DNA of 64,000 nucleotides from Ramlibacter albus (GCF_014297445.1 NZ_JACORU010000002.1:124001-188000), one strand, 5' to 3'; counted from the stretch's first letter, positions 37,157 to 53,291 are shown. Translations and numbers: made by a program. The notes: a model not told the origin generated them from the letters alone.

Positions 37157-37510
37157 TCAGGCGCCCGCGATGCTCGCAAGGAGTTCCAGCACGCGGGGGT
37201 CTTCGCCGACGGCAGGGCGCACATGCACCTGCAGGCCGGGCCGCAGGCGCTGAAGGTCTTGCACGAGGCGCGGCAGGTCTTCGCGCGCATGCCGCCCCAT
37301 GCCGAGGAACATCGGCACGATCGTCAGTTGCGTTGCCCCTCCCTCCGCGAGCTCTGCGGCGGCCGTCGCGAGGTCCGGAGGCTGCAACTCCAGGAAAGCG
37401 CAGCGCACGGGCAGGCCCTGCGCAGCGACGCGCTCGGCCACCGCATCCATCGGCGCGCGCCACAGCGGGTCGCGCGACCCATGCCCGAACAGGATCACCG
37501 CTCGCGTCAT
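37157..37510 (-). CDS. CbiX/SirB-type sirohydrochlorin chelatase, short form
   Basis: A 117-residue single-domain chelatase. GHGSRDP (with the first metal-binding His) and VPMFLGMGRHAREDLP (with the second) are the conserved CbiX elements. Short CbiX proteins dimerise to insert Co(II) or Fe(II) into sirohydrochlorin for cobalamin or sirohaem; sirohaem would serve sulfite reduction. ATG 37510 overlaps the lptG stop by four bases, so it is the last gene of the lptF-lptG-cbiX operon. Confidence 0.88.
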   Translation of the reverse strand: MTRAVILFGHGSRDPLWRAPMDAVAERVAAQGLPVRCAFLELQPPDLATAAAELAEGGATQLTIVPMFLGMGRHAREDLPRLVQDLQRLRPGLQVHVRPAVGEDPRVLELLASIAGA

Positions 37511-38607
37511 CGCCTGAGCACCAGCCACCCGAACGCGCCCAGCGAGAACCCGGTGTAGATCAACCCCGGCGCCGCCGCCGTGATCCACGGCACCCAGCTG
37601 CGCAAATTGCCGATGTAGCCGAACACGTTGTTCAGCATGAAGAAGCTGATGCCCACGAGCACGCCGCCGAACACGTAGGTCGTGATGCCGCCGCTGCGAA
37701 AGTGCAGGTACGCGAAGGGCAGGGCCAGCACCACCATCACCAGGCACGACAGCGGGTAGAACACCTTGCGCCAGAACTCGATCTCGTAGCGCTGCGACGT
37801 CTGGCTGTTGGCCTCGAGGTGGCGGATGTACTCGAAGAGCGCCAGCGTGCTCATGCGGTCCGGCTTGAGCAGCGCCACCGACACCATCTCCTGCGAGATC
37901 TCGGTGGGCCAGTGCAGGCGCGGGTTGAGCGTGCGCTCCACCTTGGCCTGCGTCGAATTGGCCTCGGGGAATTCGGTGCGCTCGGCGCCCTCCAGCAGCC
38001 AGCCGCCCTCGACGAAGCGGCCCTTCTGCGCCTGCGTGACGGAGACGAGGAAGCCGCGCGAATCGGTCTCGAAGATGCGGATGGCGCGCATGTTGCCGTC
38101 CGGGTCCATGACGCCCACGTTGACGCTGTACGAGTTGTAGCGCTGCCGCTCCTTCAGCCACGCGCCGGTCTGCCCGACCGAGATGCCGCCTTCGAAGCGC
38201 GCCTTCAGCAGGCGCCCCGCGCGGTCGGCAACGGGCGCGAGGTAGTCGCCGCAGGCAAAAGTGAGCAGCGTGAACAGCAGGCCCAGCACCATCAGCGTCC
38301 GCAGCGCGCGCCACGGCCCGAGGCCGCTCGTGCGCAGGATGGTGTACTCCGAGCTTTGCGCGAGCCGCGCCATCACGAAGATGGTGCCGATCAGCACCGC
38401 GATGGGCAGCAGCTCGTACAGGTGGCTGGGGATCATCAGGCTCACGTACACCAGCGCCTGCGTGAGGTGGTAGGGTGTCGTGCCCTTGCCGACGTCGGGC
38501 AGCTCCTCGACGAAGTCGAAGAAGAAGAACAGCGACAGGAAGCCCAGCGCCACGAACAGCACCGAGAGCACCACCTCGCGGAAGATCAGCCGGCGGATCG
38601 TCCTCAT
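37507..38607 (-). CDS. lptG: LPS export ABC transporter permease LptG
   Basis: A 366-residue inner-membrane protein of the YjgP/YjgQ family with six predicted helices and a periplasmic beta-jellyroll domain between helices 3 and 4. MRTIRRLIFREVVLSVLFV and the closing SFFMLNNVFGYIGN match LptG. With LptF and LptB it extracts lipopolysaccharide from the inner membrane. Its ATG overlaps the lptF stop (ATGA). Confidence 0.94.
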   Translation of the reverse strand: MRTIRRLIFREVVLSVLFVALGFLSLFFFFDFVEELPDVGKGTTPYHLTQALVYVSLMIPSHLYELLPIAVLIGTIFVMARLAQSSEYTILRTSGLGPWRALRTLMVLGLLFTLLTFACGDYLAPVADRAGRLLKARFEGGISVGQTGAWLKERQRYNSYSVNVGVMDPDGNMRAIRIFETDSRGFLVSVTQAQKGRFVEGGWLLEGAERTEFPEANSTQAKVERTLNPRLHWPTEISQEMVSVALLKPDRMSTLALFEYIRHLEANSQTSQRYEIEFWRKVFYPLSCLVMVVLALPFAYLHFRSGGITTYVFGGVLVGISFFMLNNVFGYIGNLRSWVPWITAAAPGLIYTGFSLGAFGWLVLRR

Positions 38608-39701
38608 GCCGCTGCACGGCGCCGCCGCAGCATCGCGCGCAGGCTCCAGTTGTTGTGCTGCTTGCCCAGCCAGAACGCCGCGGCGAGGAACACCGCGCCG
38701 TGCAGCGCCAGCATGAAGCCGGTGATGCCGGCGCGCCCATTGGCGATCCACGACTGCCCGAGGTTCAGCAGGTTGTAGTACACGACGAAGGCGAAGAGGG
38801 CGAACACCAGGTTGCCGCTGCGGCCCACGCGCGGGTTCACGTTGGACACGGTGATGGCCAGCACCACGAAGTTGACGGCGGCCAGCGCGAGGCCCAGGCG
38901 CCAGGCCAGCTCGCCGAGGTTCGGCCGCGTGGGTTGCATGACCAGCGCCAGCGTGGACAGGCTCTTGGCCGGCCGGTCGTCGCTGGGCATCAGCGCCGCC
39001 GAATTGACGCGGCTGCCGTGCTCCTCGAACTCGCTGATGCGAAGCGTGCGGTCCGCCAAACTCGTCTCCAGCCGCTGGCCGTTGGAGAGCATCAGGAACT
39101 GGTCGTCGCCCACCATGTCCACGCGGCCGCTGCGCGCGGAGGTGACCGTCTCCTTGCCGTGTTCGACGGTGCTGATGAAGATGTTGCGGCCCGACTTGTT
39201 GTCCGGGGTGTCCTTCTCGAGGAAGAAGACGCGGCGGCCGCTGGCCGACTCCTGGAACTGACCGGGCGCCACGCGTTCGAGGTCGCCACGGCGGCCATAG
39301 CGGTCCTTCAGGTCGCGCGTCTGCTGGTTGGCCCAGGGCCAGATGATGAGGGCCAGGATGGCGATGACCACCAGCACCGGCCACGCGAACTGGAACAGCG
39401 GCTTGATGAAGGCCGAGAGCCCGCGGCCCGCGGAGAACCAGATCACCATCTCGCTGTCTCGGTACATGCGCGAGAGCGTGCCGACGATGGCGGTGAAGAG
39501 GCTGAGCGTGAGCACGAGCGGCAGGTAGCCGAGCATCGTGTAGCCCATCACCATCATGATCTCCTGCGGGTTCACGCTGCCGCGGCTGGCCTGCGACAGC
39601 GTGCGCACGAGCGTCATCGTCATCACGATCGTCACCAGCACGACCAGCGTCGCCCCGAAGCTGCGGGCCAGCTCCTTGCGGACGGACGAATGGAATAACA
39701 T
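38604..39701 (-). CDS. lptF: LPS export ABC transporter permease LptF
   Basis: A 365-residue YjgP/YjgQ-family permease, partner of LptG. MLFHSSVRKELARSFGATLVVL and EIMMVMGYTMLGYLPLVLTLSLF are LptF hallmarks; the periplasmic domain (about 125-255) carries RVFFLEKD. It is divergent from pepA with 30 bp between starts, the usual arrangement in gamma- and betaproteobacteria (lptF divergent to pepA). Confidence 0.95.
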   Translation of the reverse strand: MLFHSSVRKELARSFGATLVVLVTIVMTMTLVRTLSQASRGSVNPQEIMMVMGYTMLGYLPLVLTLSLFTAIVGTLSRMYRDSEMVIWFSAGRGLSAFIKPLFQFAWPVLVVIAILALIIWPWANQQTRDLKDRYGRRGDLERVAPGQFQESASGRRVFFLEKDTPDNKSGRNIFISTVEHGKETVTSARSGRVDMVGDDQFLMLSNGQRLETSLADRTLRISEFEEHGSRVNSAALMPSDDRPAKSLSTLALVMQPTRPNLGELAWRLGLALAAVNFVVLAITVSNVNPRVGRSGNLVFALFAFVVYYNLLNLGQSWIANGRAGITGFMLALHGAVFLAAAFWLGKQHNNWSLRAMLRRRRAAA

Positions 39702-39731
39702 CGGGCGCTTCTATAAAGACAAGCCCGGATT

Positions 39732-41225
39732 ATGGACTTCGAACTCAAGACCCTGAGCCCCGCGCAAGCGGCGGCGCAGAAGTGCGACGTGTTGCTGGTG
39801 CTCGTGCCCGAAGGCGCGAAGCAGGGCAAGGACCCCGTGGGCAAGCTCGTCGGCGCGGCCGTGTCCGCGCGCGACCTCGAGCCCAAGCCCGGCAAGATGC
39901 TGCACGCGTACCGCGCCGAGGGCATCGCCGCGACCAAGGTGATCCTCGCGAGCGTGGGCGATGGTTCCGGCAAGAAGGTGCAGTCGGCGGTGCAGTCCGC
40001 CGTGGGCTCGCTCAAGGGCACGAGCGCGAAGAAGCTGGTGATCCTGCTGCCCGAGGGCGCGGAAGAAGACGCGGTGCGCGCCGCGGTGTGCGGCACGGCC
40101 GACAGCAGCTACGTGTATGTCGCGACCAAGTCCAAGCCCGAAGCCCGCGAGCTCAGGAGCGTGACGATCGGCGTCGCGAACGCGGGCCCGCTGCAAGCGG
40201 CTTTCGAGCGCGCGCGTGGTGCCGCTGCCGGCATCGAGTTCGCACGCGAGCTCGCGAACCTGCCGCCCAATTACGCCACGCCCACGCGCCTCGGCGAAGA
40301 GGCGAAGAAGCTCGCCAAGAGCAACGGCATCACCGCCGAAGTACTGGGCCCCAAGGAAGTGGCCAAGCTGGGCATGGGCTCCTTCATGGGCGTGGCCAAG
40401 GGCTCGGCCGAGCCGCTGCGCTTCATCGTCCTGAAGTACAACGGCGGCCCGAAGGACCAGGCACCCGTGGTGCTGGTCGGCAAGGGCATCACCTTCGACA
40501 CGGGCGGCATCTCGATCAAGCCCGCGCCGGAGATGGACGAGATGAAGTTCGACATGGGCGGCGCGGCCAGCGTGCTGGGCACGTTCCGGGCGCTGGCGGA
40601 GATCAGGCCCAAGGTCAACGTGGTCGGCCTCATCCCCAGCTGCGAGAACATGCCCGACGGCGCGGCGTACAAGCCGGGCGACATCCTCACCAGCATGAGC
40701 GGCCAGACCATCGAGGTGCTGAACACCGACGCGGAAGGCCGCCTCATCCTGTGCGACGCGCTCACGTATGCCGAGCGCTTCAAGCCCAAGGCCGTGATCG
40801 ACATCGCGACGCTCACCGGCGCGTGCGTGATCGCGCTGGGCAACGTCCGCAGCGGCATGTTCGCCACGGACGACAACCTGGCCGTGGCGCTGACCGTCGC
40901 GGGCGAGCAGGCGCTGGACCCGTGCTGGCGCATGCCGCTGGACGACGAGTACGGCGAGGGCCTGAAGACCAACTTCGCGGACGTCGCCAACGTGGGCGGC
41001 CGCGCGGGCGGGGCCATCACCGCGGCCAAGTTCCTGCAACGCTTCGCGGCCAACTACCCGTGGGCCCACCTGGACATCGCGGGCACCGCGTGGAAGGGCG
41101 GCCCCGCCAAGGGCGCCACGGGCCGCCCCGTGGGCCTGCTTCTCGAATACATCATGGCGCAGGAAGAAGAGGGCGGCTCGGTCTCCAGGCCCGCGAAGAA
41201 GGCCAAGGCCGCTGCGAAAGGCTGA
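39732..41225 (+). CDS. pepA: Leucyl aminopeptidase
   Basis: A 497-residue M17 metallopeptidase acting in the cytoplasm as a hexamer. The two-metal site is visible in VGKGITFDTGGISIKP (Lys, Asp) and NTDAEGRLIL (Asp, Glu), with the catalytic Arg in AEGRL. Length and full conservation suggest activity. It may also act as a DNA-binding architectural protein, as in E. coli. It overlaps holC by one base (TGATG). The lysine-rich C-terminal tail (KKAKAAAKG) goes beyond the standard end. Confidence 0.96.
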   Translation: MDFELKTLSPAQAAAQKCDVLLVLVPEGAKQGKDPVGKLVGAAVSARDLEPKPGKMLHAYRAEGIAATKVILASVGDGSGKKVQSAVQSAVGSLKGTSAKKLVILLPEGAEEDAVRAAVCGTADSSYVYVATKSKPEARELRSVTIGVANAGPLQAAFERARGAAAGIEFARELANLPPNYATPTRLGEEAKKLAKSNGITAEVLGPKEVAKLGMGSFMGVAKGSAEPLRFIVLKYNGGPKDQAPVVLVGKGITFDTGGISIKPAPEMDEMKFDMGGAASVLGTFRALAEIRPKVNVVGLIPSCENMPDGAAYKPGDILTSMSGQTIEVLNTDAEGRLILCDALTYAERFKPKAVIDIATLTGACVIALGNVRSGMFATDDNLAVALTVAGEQALDPCWRMPLDDEYGEGLKTNFADVANVGGRAGGAITAAKFLQRFAANYPWAHLDIAGTAWKGGPAKGATGRPVGLLLEYIMAQEEEGGSVSRPAKKAKAAAKG

Positions 41226-41662
41226 TGACCGAGGTCACGTTCCACTACAACGTGGCGGACAAGGTGGGCCACGTCTGCAAGCTCGTGCAGCTGATGGCGG
41301 GCAAGGGCAACCGCGTCGTCGTCACCGGCGATTCCGAGGCGCTGCGCCGCCTGGATGTCGCGTTGTGGACTTTCGAGGCCCTGGAGTTCATCCCGCACTG
41401 CTACACGCGCGACGCGGCGGACGAGGTTGTCGCGAAATCGCCTGTCGTGCTGGCCGACTCCGCGCGGGGCACGCCGCACCACCAGGTGCTGCTCAACGTC
41501 GGCCCCGGCGTGCCGGAAGGCTTCGAGCGCTTCGAGCGGCTGGTCGAGGTGGTGACCCAGGACGAGCAGGACCGCCTGGACGGCCGCGCGCGCACCCGGC
41601 ACTACAAGGACCGCGGCTATTCGGTGCGGCACTACAACGTCGTCACCAAGGAGATGCGCTAG
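41225..41662 (+). CDS. holC: DNA polymerase III chi subunit
   Basis: A 145-residue HolC-family protein, part of the clamp-loader accessory pair chi-psi that binds single-stranded-DNA-binding protein. MTEVTFHYNVADK, KGNRVVVTGDSEALRRLD and LLNVGPGVPEGFERFERLVEVV fit the family. The pepA-holC order is conserved in many Proteobacteria. The start shares one base with the pepA stop, implying coupling. Confidence 0.92.
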   Translation: MTEVTFHYNVADKVGHVCKLVQLMAGKGNRVVVTGDSEALRRLDVALWTFEALEFIPHCYTRDAADEVVAKSPVVLADSARGTPHHQVLLNVGPGVPEGFERFERLVEVVTQDEQDRLDGRARTRHYKDRGYSVRHYNVVTKEMR

Positions 41663-41976
41663 TGGCGACCGGCCGCAACCCGCCCCGTTTCGTGCCCACC
41701 CTGACCGAGGTGGTGCATGCACCGCCCGCGGCCACGCCCGCGCCCCTGGGCGTGCAGGGCATGACCGAGGAGCAATGGGTCCACCGCATCATGCAGCGCG
41801 TGGACCAGACGCTGGACCGCCGGCTGCGCGAGGCGGTGGCCGCCGTCATCGTGGACCAGACGCGCAACCTCGCGCCGCTGCTGCGGGCCGAGGTGGAGTC
41901 CGTCGTGCGCGAGGCGGTGGCCGACGCGCTGGCCGGCGAGATGAATGCGGCTTCCTTGCGCTCGCCCAAACCCTGA
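41662..41976 (+). CDS. Small conserved hypothetical protein downstream of holC
   Basis: A 104-residue soluble protein starting with GTG that shares one base with the holC stop codon. The first 35 residues are Pro/Ala-rich; the remainder is one long amphipathic helix (MQRVDQTLDRRLREAVAAVIVDQ, then LLRAEVESVVREAVADAL) that probably dimerises as a coiled coil. The tight linkage to holC argues that it is translated. The role is unknown. Confidence 0.65.
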   Translation: MATGRNPPRFVPTLTEVVHAPPAATPAPLGVQGMTEEQWVHRIMQRVDQTLDRRLREAVAAVIVDQTRNLAPLLRAEVESVVREAVADALAGEMNAASLRSPKP

Positions 41977-42100
41977 TCGGGTTGACCGGGTTGAAACCTA
42001 GATTCTTACCCTGATGGATGCGGCCCGCTTTTTGCGATATCGTTCGCGCCCGTTGAGCCACTCGATAACTCAACCTATTTCCAATCCTCTGGAGGTTCAC

Positions 42101-43231
42101 ATGCAAATGAAATTGACGGTCGCAGCGGCGATCGCCGCCATCAGCGGCGTCGCCATGGCGCAGGACATGGTGGTCAAGATCGGCCACGTCGCTCCTGTCT
42201 CGGGTGCCCAGGCCCACTACGGCAAGGACAACGAGAATGGCGCCCGCATGGCGATCGAAGACCTCAACGCCAAGGGTGTCACCATCGGCGGCAAGAAGGT
42301 CAAGCTGGAGCTCGTCGCCGAAGACGACGCCGCGGATCCGAAGCAGGGCGCGGCGGCCGCGCAGAAGCTGTGCGACGCCAAGGTCGCCGGCGTCGTCGGC
42401 CACCTGAACTCGGGCACCACGATCCCCGCCTCCAAGATCTACAACGACTGCGGCATCCCGCACATCACGCCGTCGGCCACCAACCCCAACCTGACCAAGC
42501 CGGGCTACAAGACCACCTTCCGCCTGCTGGCCAACGACAACGCGCTGGGCGCCGGCCTGGCCCTGTACGCCGCCGACAAGCTCAAGCTGAAGAAGGTCGC
42601 CATCATCGACGACCGCTCGGCCTACGGCCAGGGCGTCGCCGAGGTGTTCAAGAAGACCGCGCAGTCCAAGGGCCTGCAGGTCGTCGACGAGCAGTTCACC
42701 AACGACAAGGCCACCGACTTCATGTCGATCCTGACGGCCATCAAGGCCAAGGCCCCCGACGCCATCTTCTACGGCGGCATGGACCCGCAAGCCGGCCCGA
42801 TGCTGCGCCAGATGGAGCAGCTGGGCCTCGCGAACGTGAAGTACTTCGGCGGCGACGGCATCTGCACGGCGGAACTGGCCAAGCTCTCCGGCGGCGCCAA
42901 GACGCTGGGCAACGTGGTCTGCGCCGAAGGCGGCGCCTCGCTGGACAAGATGCCCGGCGGCAAGGCCTGGAAGGAGCGCTACGACAAGAAGTACCCCAAC
43001 CAGTTCCAGGTCTACAGCCCGTACGTCTATGACGCCGTGCATGTGCTGGTGGACGCCATGGTGCGCGCCAAGTCGACCGACCCCAAGGTCTACACCGCTG
43101 AAATCGGCAAGTCCAACTACAAGGGCGTGACGACCACGGTGCAGTTCGAGCCCAATGGCGAGCTGAAGAACCCCGCCATCTCCCTGTACCAGTACAAGGA
43201 CGGCAAGAAGGTCGTGCTGGACACGAAGTAA
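42101..43231 (+). CDS. livK: Branched-chain amino acid ABC transporter substrate-binding protein
   Basis: A 376-residue periplasmic binding protein of the Leu/Ile/Val type with a Sec signal peptide (1-20, AMA then QD). VVKIGHVAPVSGAQAHYGKDNENGARMAIEDLN and GVVGHLNSGTTIPASKIY are the typical ligand-lobe segments; the latter carries Ser/Thr residues that bind the ligand alpha-carboxylate. No liv permease or ATPase is adjacent, so it works with a system encoded elsewhere. ATG 42101 follows GGAGG, a strong site, and a clear terminator follows the gene, as expected for a highly expressed receptor. Confidence 0.92.
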   Translation: MQMKLTVAAAIAAISGVAMAQDMVVKIGHVAPVSGAQAHYGKDNENGARMAIEDLNAKGVTIGGKKVKLELVAEDDAADPKQGAAAAQKLCDAKVAGVVGHLNSGTTIPASKIYNDCGIPHITPSATNPNLTKPGYKTTFRLLANDNALGAGLALYAADKLKLKKVAIIDDRSAYGQGVAEVFKKTAQSKGLQVVDEQFTNDKATDFMSILTAIKAKAPDAIFYGGMDPQAGPMLRQMEQLGLANVKYFGGDGICTAELAKLSGGAKTLGNVVCAEGGASLDKMPGGKAWKERYDKKYPNQFQVYSPYVYDAVHVLVDAMVRAKSTDPKVYTAEIGKSNYKGVTTTVQFEPNGELKNPAISLYQYKDGKKVVLDTK

Positions 43232-43252
43232 CCCGTTCCACGCGAATGCAGG

Positions 43253-43279
43253 AAGCCGCCCCCGGGCGGCTTTTTGTTT
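43253..43279 (+). terminator. Rho-independent terminator after livK
   Basis: Complementary arms AAGCCGCC and GGCGGCTT surround a short CCCG-type loop and are followed by TTTTTGTTTT, 21 bases after the livK stop. Confidence 0.88.
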
Positions 43280-43326
43280 TGCTTGCTGTCGCGTAGGAGC
43301 CGGAGGCCTGCACTTGTCGGCCACGT

Positions 43327-43365
43327 CCTACAGCCACCGCCACCCGTGGTTCAGCAGACTGTAGG
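43327..43365. promoter_or_regulatory. CCTACAG / CTGTAGG inverted repeat upstream of the giant kinase
   Basis: Seven-base arms at 43327-43333 and 43359-43365 are separated by 25 bases and end 25 bases before the kinase ATG. The same hexamer TGTAGG occurs in two other promoter regions of the window. Confidence 0.4.
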
Positions 43366-43390
43366 GTCTGGTTACGCACGGGGATATCAA

Positions 43391-49999
<6,609 letters not shown>

Positions 50000-50007
50000 A
50001 GCGCTGA

Positions 50008-52071
50008 ATGTCGGAAAAAGACAGCGACCTGCTGGAGCAGGCCAACATCCTGATCGTCGACGACCTGCCGGAAAAGCACGTCGTCTTCCGCACGATCCTG
50101 GACGAGCTCGGGCAGAACATCGTCAGCGCGCGGTCGGGCCAGGAGGCGCTCAAGTGCATCCTGGAGATGGAGTTCGCCGTCATCCTGCTGGACGTCAACA
50201 TGCCCGACATCGACGGGCTGGAGACGGCCGGGCTGATCCGGCAGTACAAGAAGTCCTCGCAGACGCCGATCGTGTTCATCACCGCGTACGTCGACGAGCT
50301 GCAGGCGCGGCGCGGCTACGCGCTCGGTGCCGTGGACTACATCCCGTCGCCCGTGGTGCCCGAGGTGCTGCGCTCGAAGGTGAGGGTGTTCGTCGAGCTG
50401 TTCCGCATGAACCGGCAGCTGCAGCGGCAGGCGGCGCAGCGCGAGCAGCTCGCGCGCTCCGAGACGGCGCGGCAGGCGGCCGAGGATGCGATCCACCGCG
50501 CGGACTACCTCTCCGAGGCGAGCCGCGTGCTGTCGAAGTCGCTCAACCTCGACGACACCATCTCCGCCGTGCTCGATCTGTGCGTGCCGATGCTCGGCGA
50601 GCGCGCGATCGTGGGCCTGGCCGACAAGGAAGGCGGCGTGCGGCGCCTGGAGATGCTGCCGCCGCCCAAAGCCGACGATACCGAGGCGTTCAGCGCCGAG
50701 CTGCGCGCGGCCGCCGACGACGCCATCCGCCATCGCCAGTTCCGCTTCTGGCAGAACGGCAAGCGCGCGGCCGCCATCGTGCCGCTCATGGCGGGCGACG
50801 AGGTGCGCGGCGCGCTCGCGCTGCTGGGCGAGGCGCAGTTCTTCGACCCGCCGCGCGTGTCGCTGATCCGCGAGCTGGCCAGCCGCGCCGCGAGCGCCAT
50901 GGAAAACGCGCGCCTGTACTCCGCGGTGCAGGAGGCCGACCGGCGCAAGAACGAGTTCCTCGCGATGCTCGCGCACGAGCTGCGCAACCCGCTCGCGCCG
51001 ATCCGCAACGCGGTGCACATCATGCAGAGCACCGAGCAGCTGCCGCCCAAGCTGGCATGGGCGCGCGACGTGATCGGCCGCCAGGCCGACCACATGGCGC
51101 GGCTGATCGACGACCTGCTGGACGTGTCGCGCATCGTGCAGGGCAAGGTGGCCGTCAAGCCCGAGCCGCTGCCGCTGGCCGAGCTGCTGGAGCGCGCGGT
51201 CGAGGCCAGCGCGCCGCGCGTGAACGCGCGCGAGCAGGCGTTGCAGCTGGAGCTGCCGCGCGAGAACGTGGTCGTCGACGGCGACTCGGTGCGGCTCGCG
51301 CAGGTGCTGTCGAACCTGCTCAACAACGCTTCGAAGTTCTCGCCGACGCGCACGCGCATCCACCTGGGCGCGACGTACCATGACGGCGGCGTGCAGATCT
51401 CGGTGAAGGACGAGGGCGCCGGCATCGACGGCGAGTTCCTGCCGCACATCTTCGAGCTGTTCGCGCAGGCGGACCAGTCGCTCGACCGCTCGCAGGGCGG
51501 GCTGGGCATCGGCCTCACGCTCGTCAAGCACCTCGTGGAGCTGCACGGCGGGCGCGTGTCCGCGCACAGCGAAGGGCTGGGCAAGGGCACCGAAGTGCTC
51601 GTGTGGCTGCCCGCACGGCTGGGCGAGGCACCCGTGCAGGAGCAGCCACCCGCAGCCGTGGGACGCGGGCGCGCGGAGGGCATGCCGTCGCGCATCCTCG
51701 TCGTGGACGACCTCGTGGCCTCGGCCGAGACGCTGATGGCGCTGCTGGAAATGGAAGGCTTCGAGGTGAAGGTAGCCAACGAAGGCATGACTGCGCTGAA
51801 GATCGCGCGCGAGTTCCGGCCCGAGGTGGTGCTGCTGGACATCGGCCTGCCGGGCATGAACGGCTTCGAGGTGGCCAACCGGCTGCGCGCGCAACCCGAG
51901 AGCCGCGACGCGCTGCTGATCGCGCTGACGGGCTATGGCGAGGCCGAGAGCCGCAACCGCTCCGCGGCCGCCGGCTTCGACTTCCACATGGTCAAGCCGG
52001 CCGACGTGAACCTGCTGCTGGCAATGATCGCAAACCCCAGCGAGGCCCGCCGGGCGAGTGCTGCTGCCTGA
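50008..52071 (+). CDS. Hybrid histidine kinase REC-GAF-HisKA-HATPase-REC
   Basis: A 687-residue soluble kinase. An N-terminal receiver (ILIVDDLPEKH, D62 in LLDVNMPDIDG) is followed by a coiled coil, a GAF domain (about 165-300), HisKA with FLAMLAHELRNPLAP (H323), HATPase (NLLNNASKF, DEGAGID, LGIGLTLVK) and a C-terminal receiver (VVLLDIGLPGMNG, D611). It sits 8 bp after the giant kinase and likely takes its phosphoryl group or shares its input: an N-terminal receiver is a natural acceptor from an upstream kinase. No output gene is adjacent. Confidence 0.92.
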   Translation: MSEKDSDLLEQANILIVDDLPEKHVVFRTILDELGQNIVSARSGQEALKCILEMEFAVILLDVNMPDIDGLETAGLIRQYKKSSQTPIVFITAYVDELQARRGYALGAVDYIPSPVVPEVLRSKVRVFVELFRMNRQLQRQAAQREQLARSETARQAAEDAIHRADYLSEASRVLSKSLNLDDTISAVLDLCVPMLGERAIVGLADKEGGVRRLEMLPPPKADDTEAFSAELRAAADDAIRHRQFRFWQNGKRAAAIVPLMAGDEVRGALALLGEAQFFDPPRVSLIRELASRAASAMENARLYSAVQEADRRKNEFLAMLAHELRNPLAPIRNAVHIMQSTEQLPPKLAWARDVIGRQADHMARLIDDLLDVSRIVQGKVAVKPEPLPLAELLERAVEASAPRVNAREQALQLELPRENVVVDGDSVRLAQVLSNLLNNASKFSPTRTRIHLGATYHDGGVQISVKDEGAGIDGEFLPHIFELFAQADQSLDRSQGGLGIGLTLVKHLVELHGGRVSAHSEGLGKGTEVLVWLPARLGEAPVQEQPPAAVGRGRAEGMPSRILVVDDLVASAETLMALLEMEGFEVKVANEGMTALKIAREFRPEVVLLDIGLPGMNGFEVANRLRAQPESRDALLIALTGYGEAESRNRSAAAGFDFHMVKPADVNLLLAMIANPSEARRASAAA

Positions 52072-52118
52072 AGATACACTGCTTACGGTTTCGTACTAAC
52101 CAGTGAGGCAGTGAGAAC

Positions 52119-53261
52119 ATGGCAGACGACTATTCCTTCGACACCAGCACCACCGGCTCGATCGTCGCGAACACGCGCATCGGCGGCGGCACGATCGAGG
52201 TTCCCGGCGACAAGGACATGTTCAGCGTGTCGCTCACGGCCGGCACGACCTACACGTTCAACCTGGTGCGCTTCGGCGTCAGCTGGCTGAACGACCCTTA
52301 CCTGCAGCTGTACAACCCGCAGCTCACGCTGGTGGCGCAGGACGACGACAGCGGCAACAACCTGCAGGCGCGCATCGTCTACACGCCCACCACGAGCGGC
52401 ACGTACTACCTCGGCGTGATGGACGCTGCCTCCGGCACGGGGCAATACCAGATCGGCGCGACGTCCTCGACGAGCATCACGGGCTCCGTCTCGCTCGGTG
52501 CGCTGCGCACGCAGGTGTCGGAGGGGGACTCGGTCACCTTCATCGTCTCGGCCCCCATCTCGCTGGCCGGCAACACATATGGGTACGTGCTGCAGGGCGT
52601 GAGCGCCACGGACATCACGTCGACCACCATGAACGGGCAGTTCACCATCGGCAGCGACGGCCGCGCGCGGATCACCACCACTCTGGTCAACGACAACCTC
52701 ACCGAAGGCACCGAGACGCTCACCATCGGCACCGACATCGGCCAGAACCTGTCCGTGACCGTGCTCGACACGTCGCGCCCGATGGTCAACGTGTCCGCCA
52801 CCGCGCGCAACGTGCTGGGCGTGTACAGCGCCTTCTACGGCAACGCGCCGACATCGGCGACGTATGCGACCGAGCTGGGCGTCTACAACTCCGGCGGCTC
52901 GTCCAACTACGCGGCCGACGTGGCGGCGCGTTTCGCGACCACGCCCAACCAGTCGCTGGCCGGCACGGTGCTGGCGAACCTCGGCGTCACCGCGGCCACC
53001 ACCGGCGGCTACACGCCCTCGGACAGCTTCACGCTGGTGCGCGACGCGCTCACCGTGTATTTCACGGCTTTCCCGAGCGCGAAGGGGCAGGTCGTGCTGA
53101 ACCTGGTGAACCTGCTCGCGAACCTGGAGCGCGATACGGTGTGGGGGCAGGCCGCGATCAACTTCAACAACACGCTGGCCGCCCGCTACTCGGCCTTGCC
53201 TGTGCTGGCGGACACCCCGGCCGAGCTGGTGGGCGTGGCGCACGCGGGCTTCGACGCGTAG
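52119..53261 (+). CDS. PPC- and Calx-beta-like repeat protein, probably secreted without Sec signal
   Basis: A 380-residue protein. Residues 10-115 match a bacterial pre-peptidase C-terminal domain (PPC: VPGDKDMFSVSLTAGTTYTF, then GTYYLGVMD). About 120-220 look like a Calx-beta repeat (VSEGDSVTFIVSA, ITTTLVNDNLTEGTETLTI). The C-terminal 150 residues are Ala/Asn/Thr-rich helices (VYSAFYGNAPTSATYATELGVYN) as in S-layer-like or type I-secreted proteins. There is no signal peptide, so export by a type I system through its C-terminus is plausible. It precedes tRNA-Ser. Function unknown. Confidence 0.65.
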   Translation: MADDYSFDTSTTGSIVANTRIGGGTIEVPGDKDMFSVSLTAGTTYTFNLVRFGVSWLNDPYLQLYNPQLTLVAQDDDSGNNLQARIVYTPTTSGTYYLGVMDAASGTGQYQIGATSSTSITGSVSLGALRTQVSEGDSVTFIVSAPISLAGNTYGYVLQGVSATDITSTTMNGQFTIGSDGRARITTTLVNDNLTEGTETLTIGTDIGQNLSVTVLDTSRPMVNVSATARNVLGVYSAFYGNAPTSATYATELGVYNSGGSSNYAADVAARFATTPNQSLAGTVLANLGVTAATTGGYTPSDSFTLVRDALTVYFTAFPSAKGQVVLNLVNLLANLERDTVWGQAAINFNNTLAARYSALPVLADTPAELVGVAHAGFDA

Positions 53262-53269
53262 GGCGCTGC

Positions 53270-53275
53270 TACAAT
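53270..53275 (+). promoter_or_regulatory. -10 element of the tRNA-Ser promoter
   Basis: TACAAT lies 16 bases before the mature tRNA 5' end and 8 bases after the upstream stop codon. The -35 region falls inside the end of the preceding gene and is poorly conserved. Confidence 0.5.
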
Positions 53276-53291
53276 GGCGGGCTTGCTTCCC

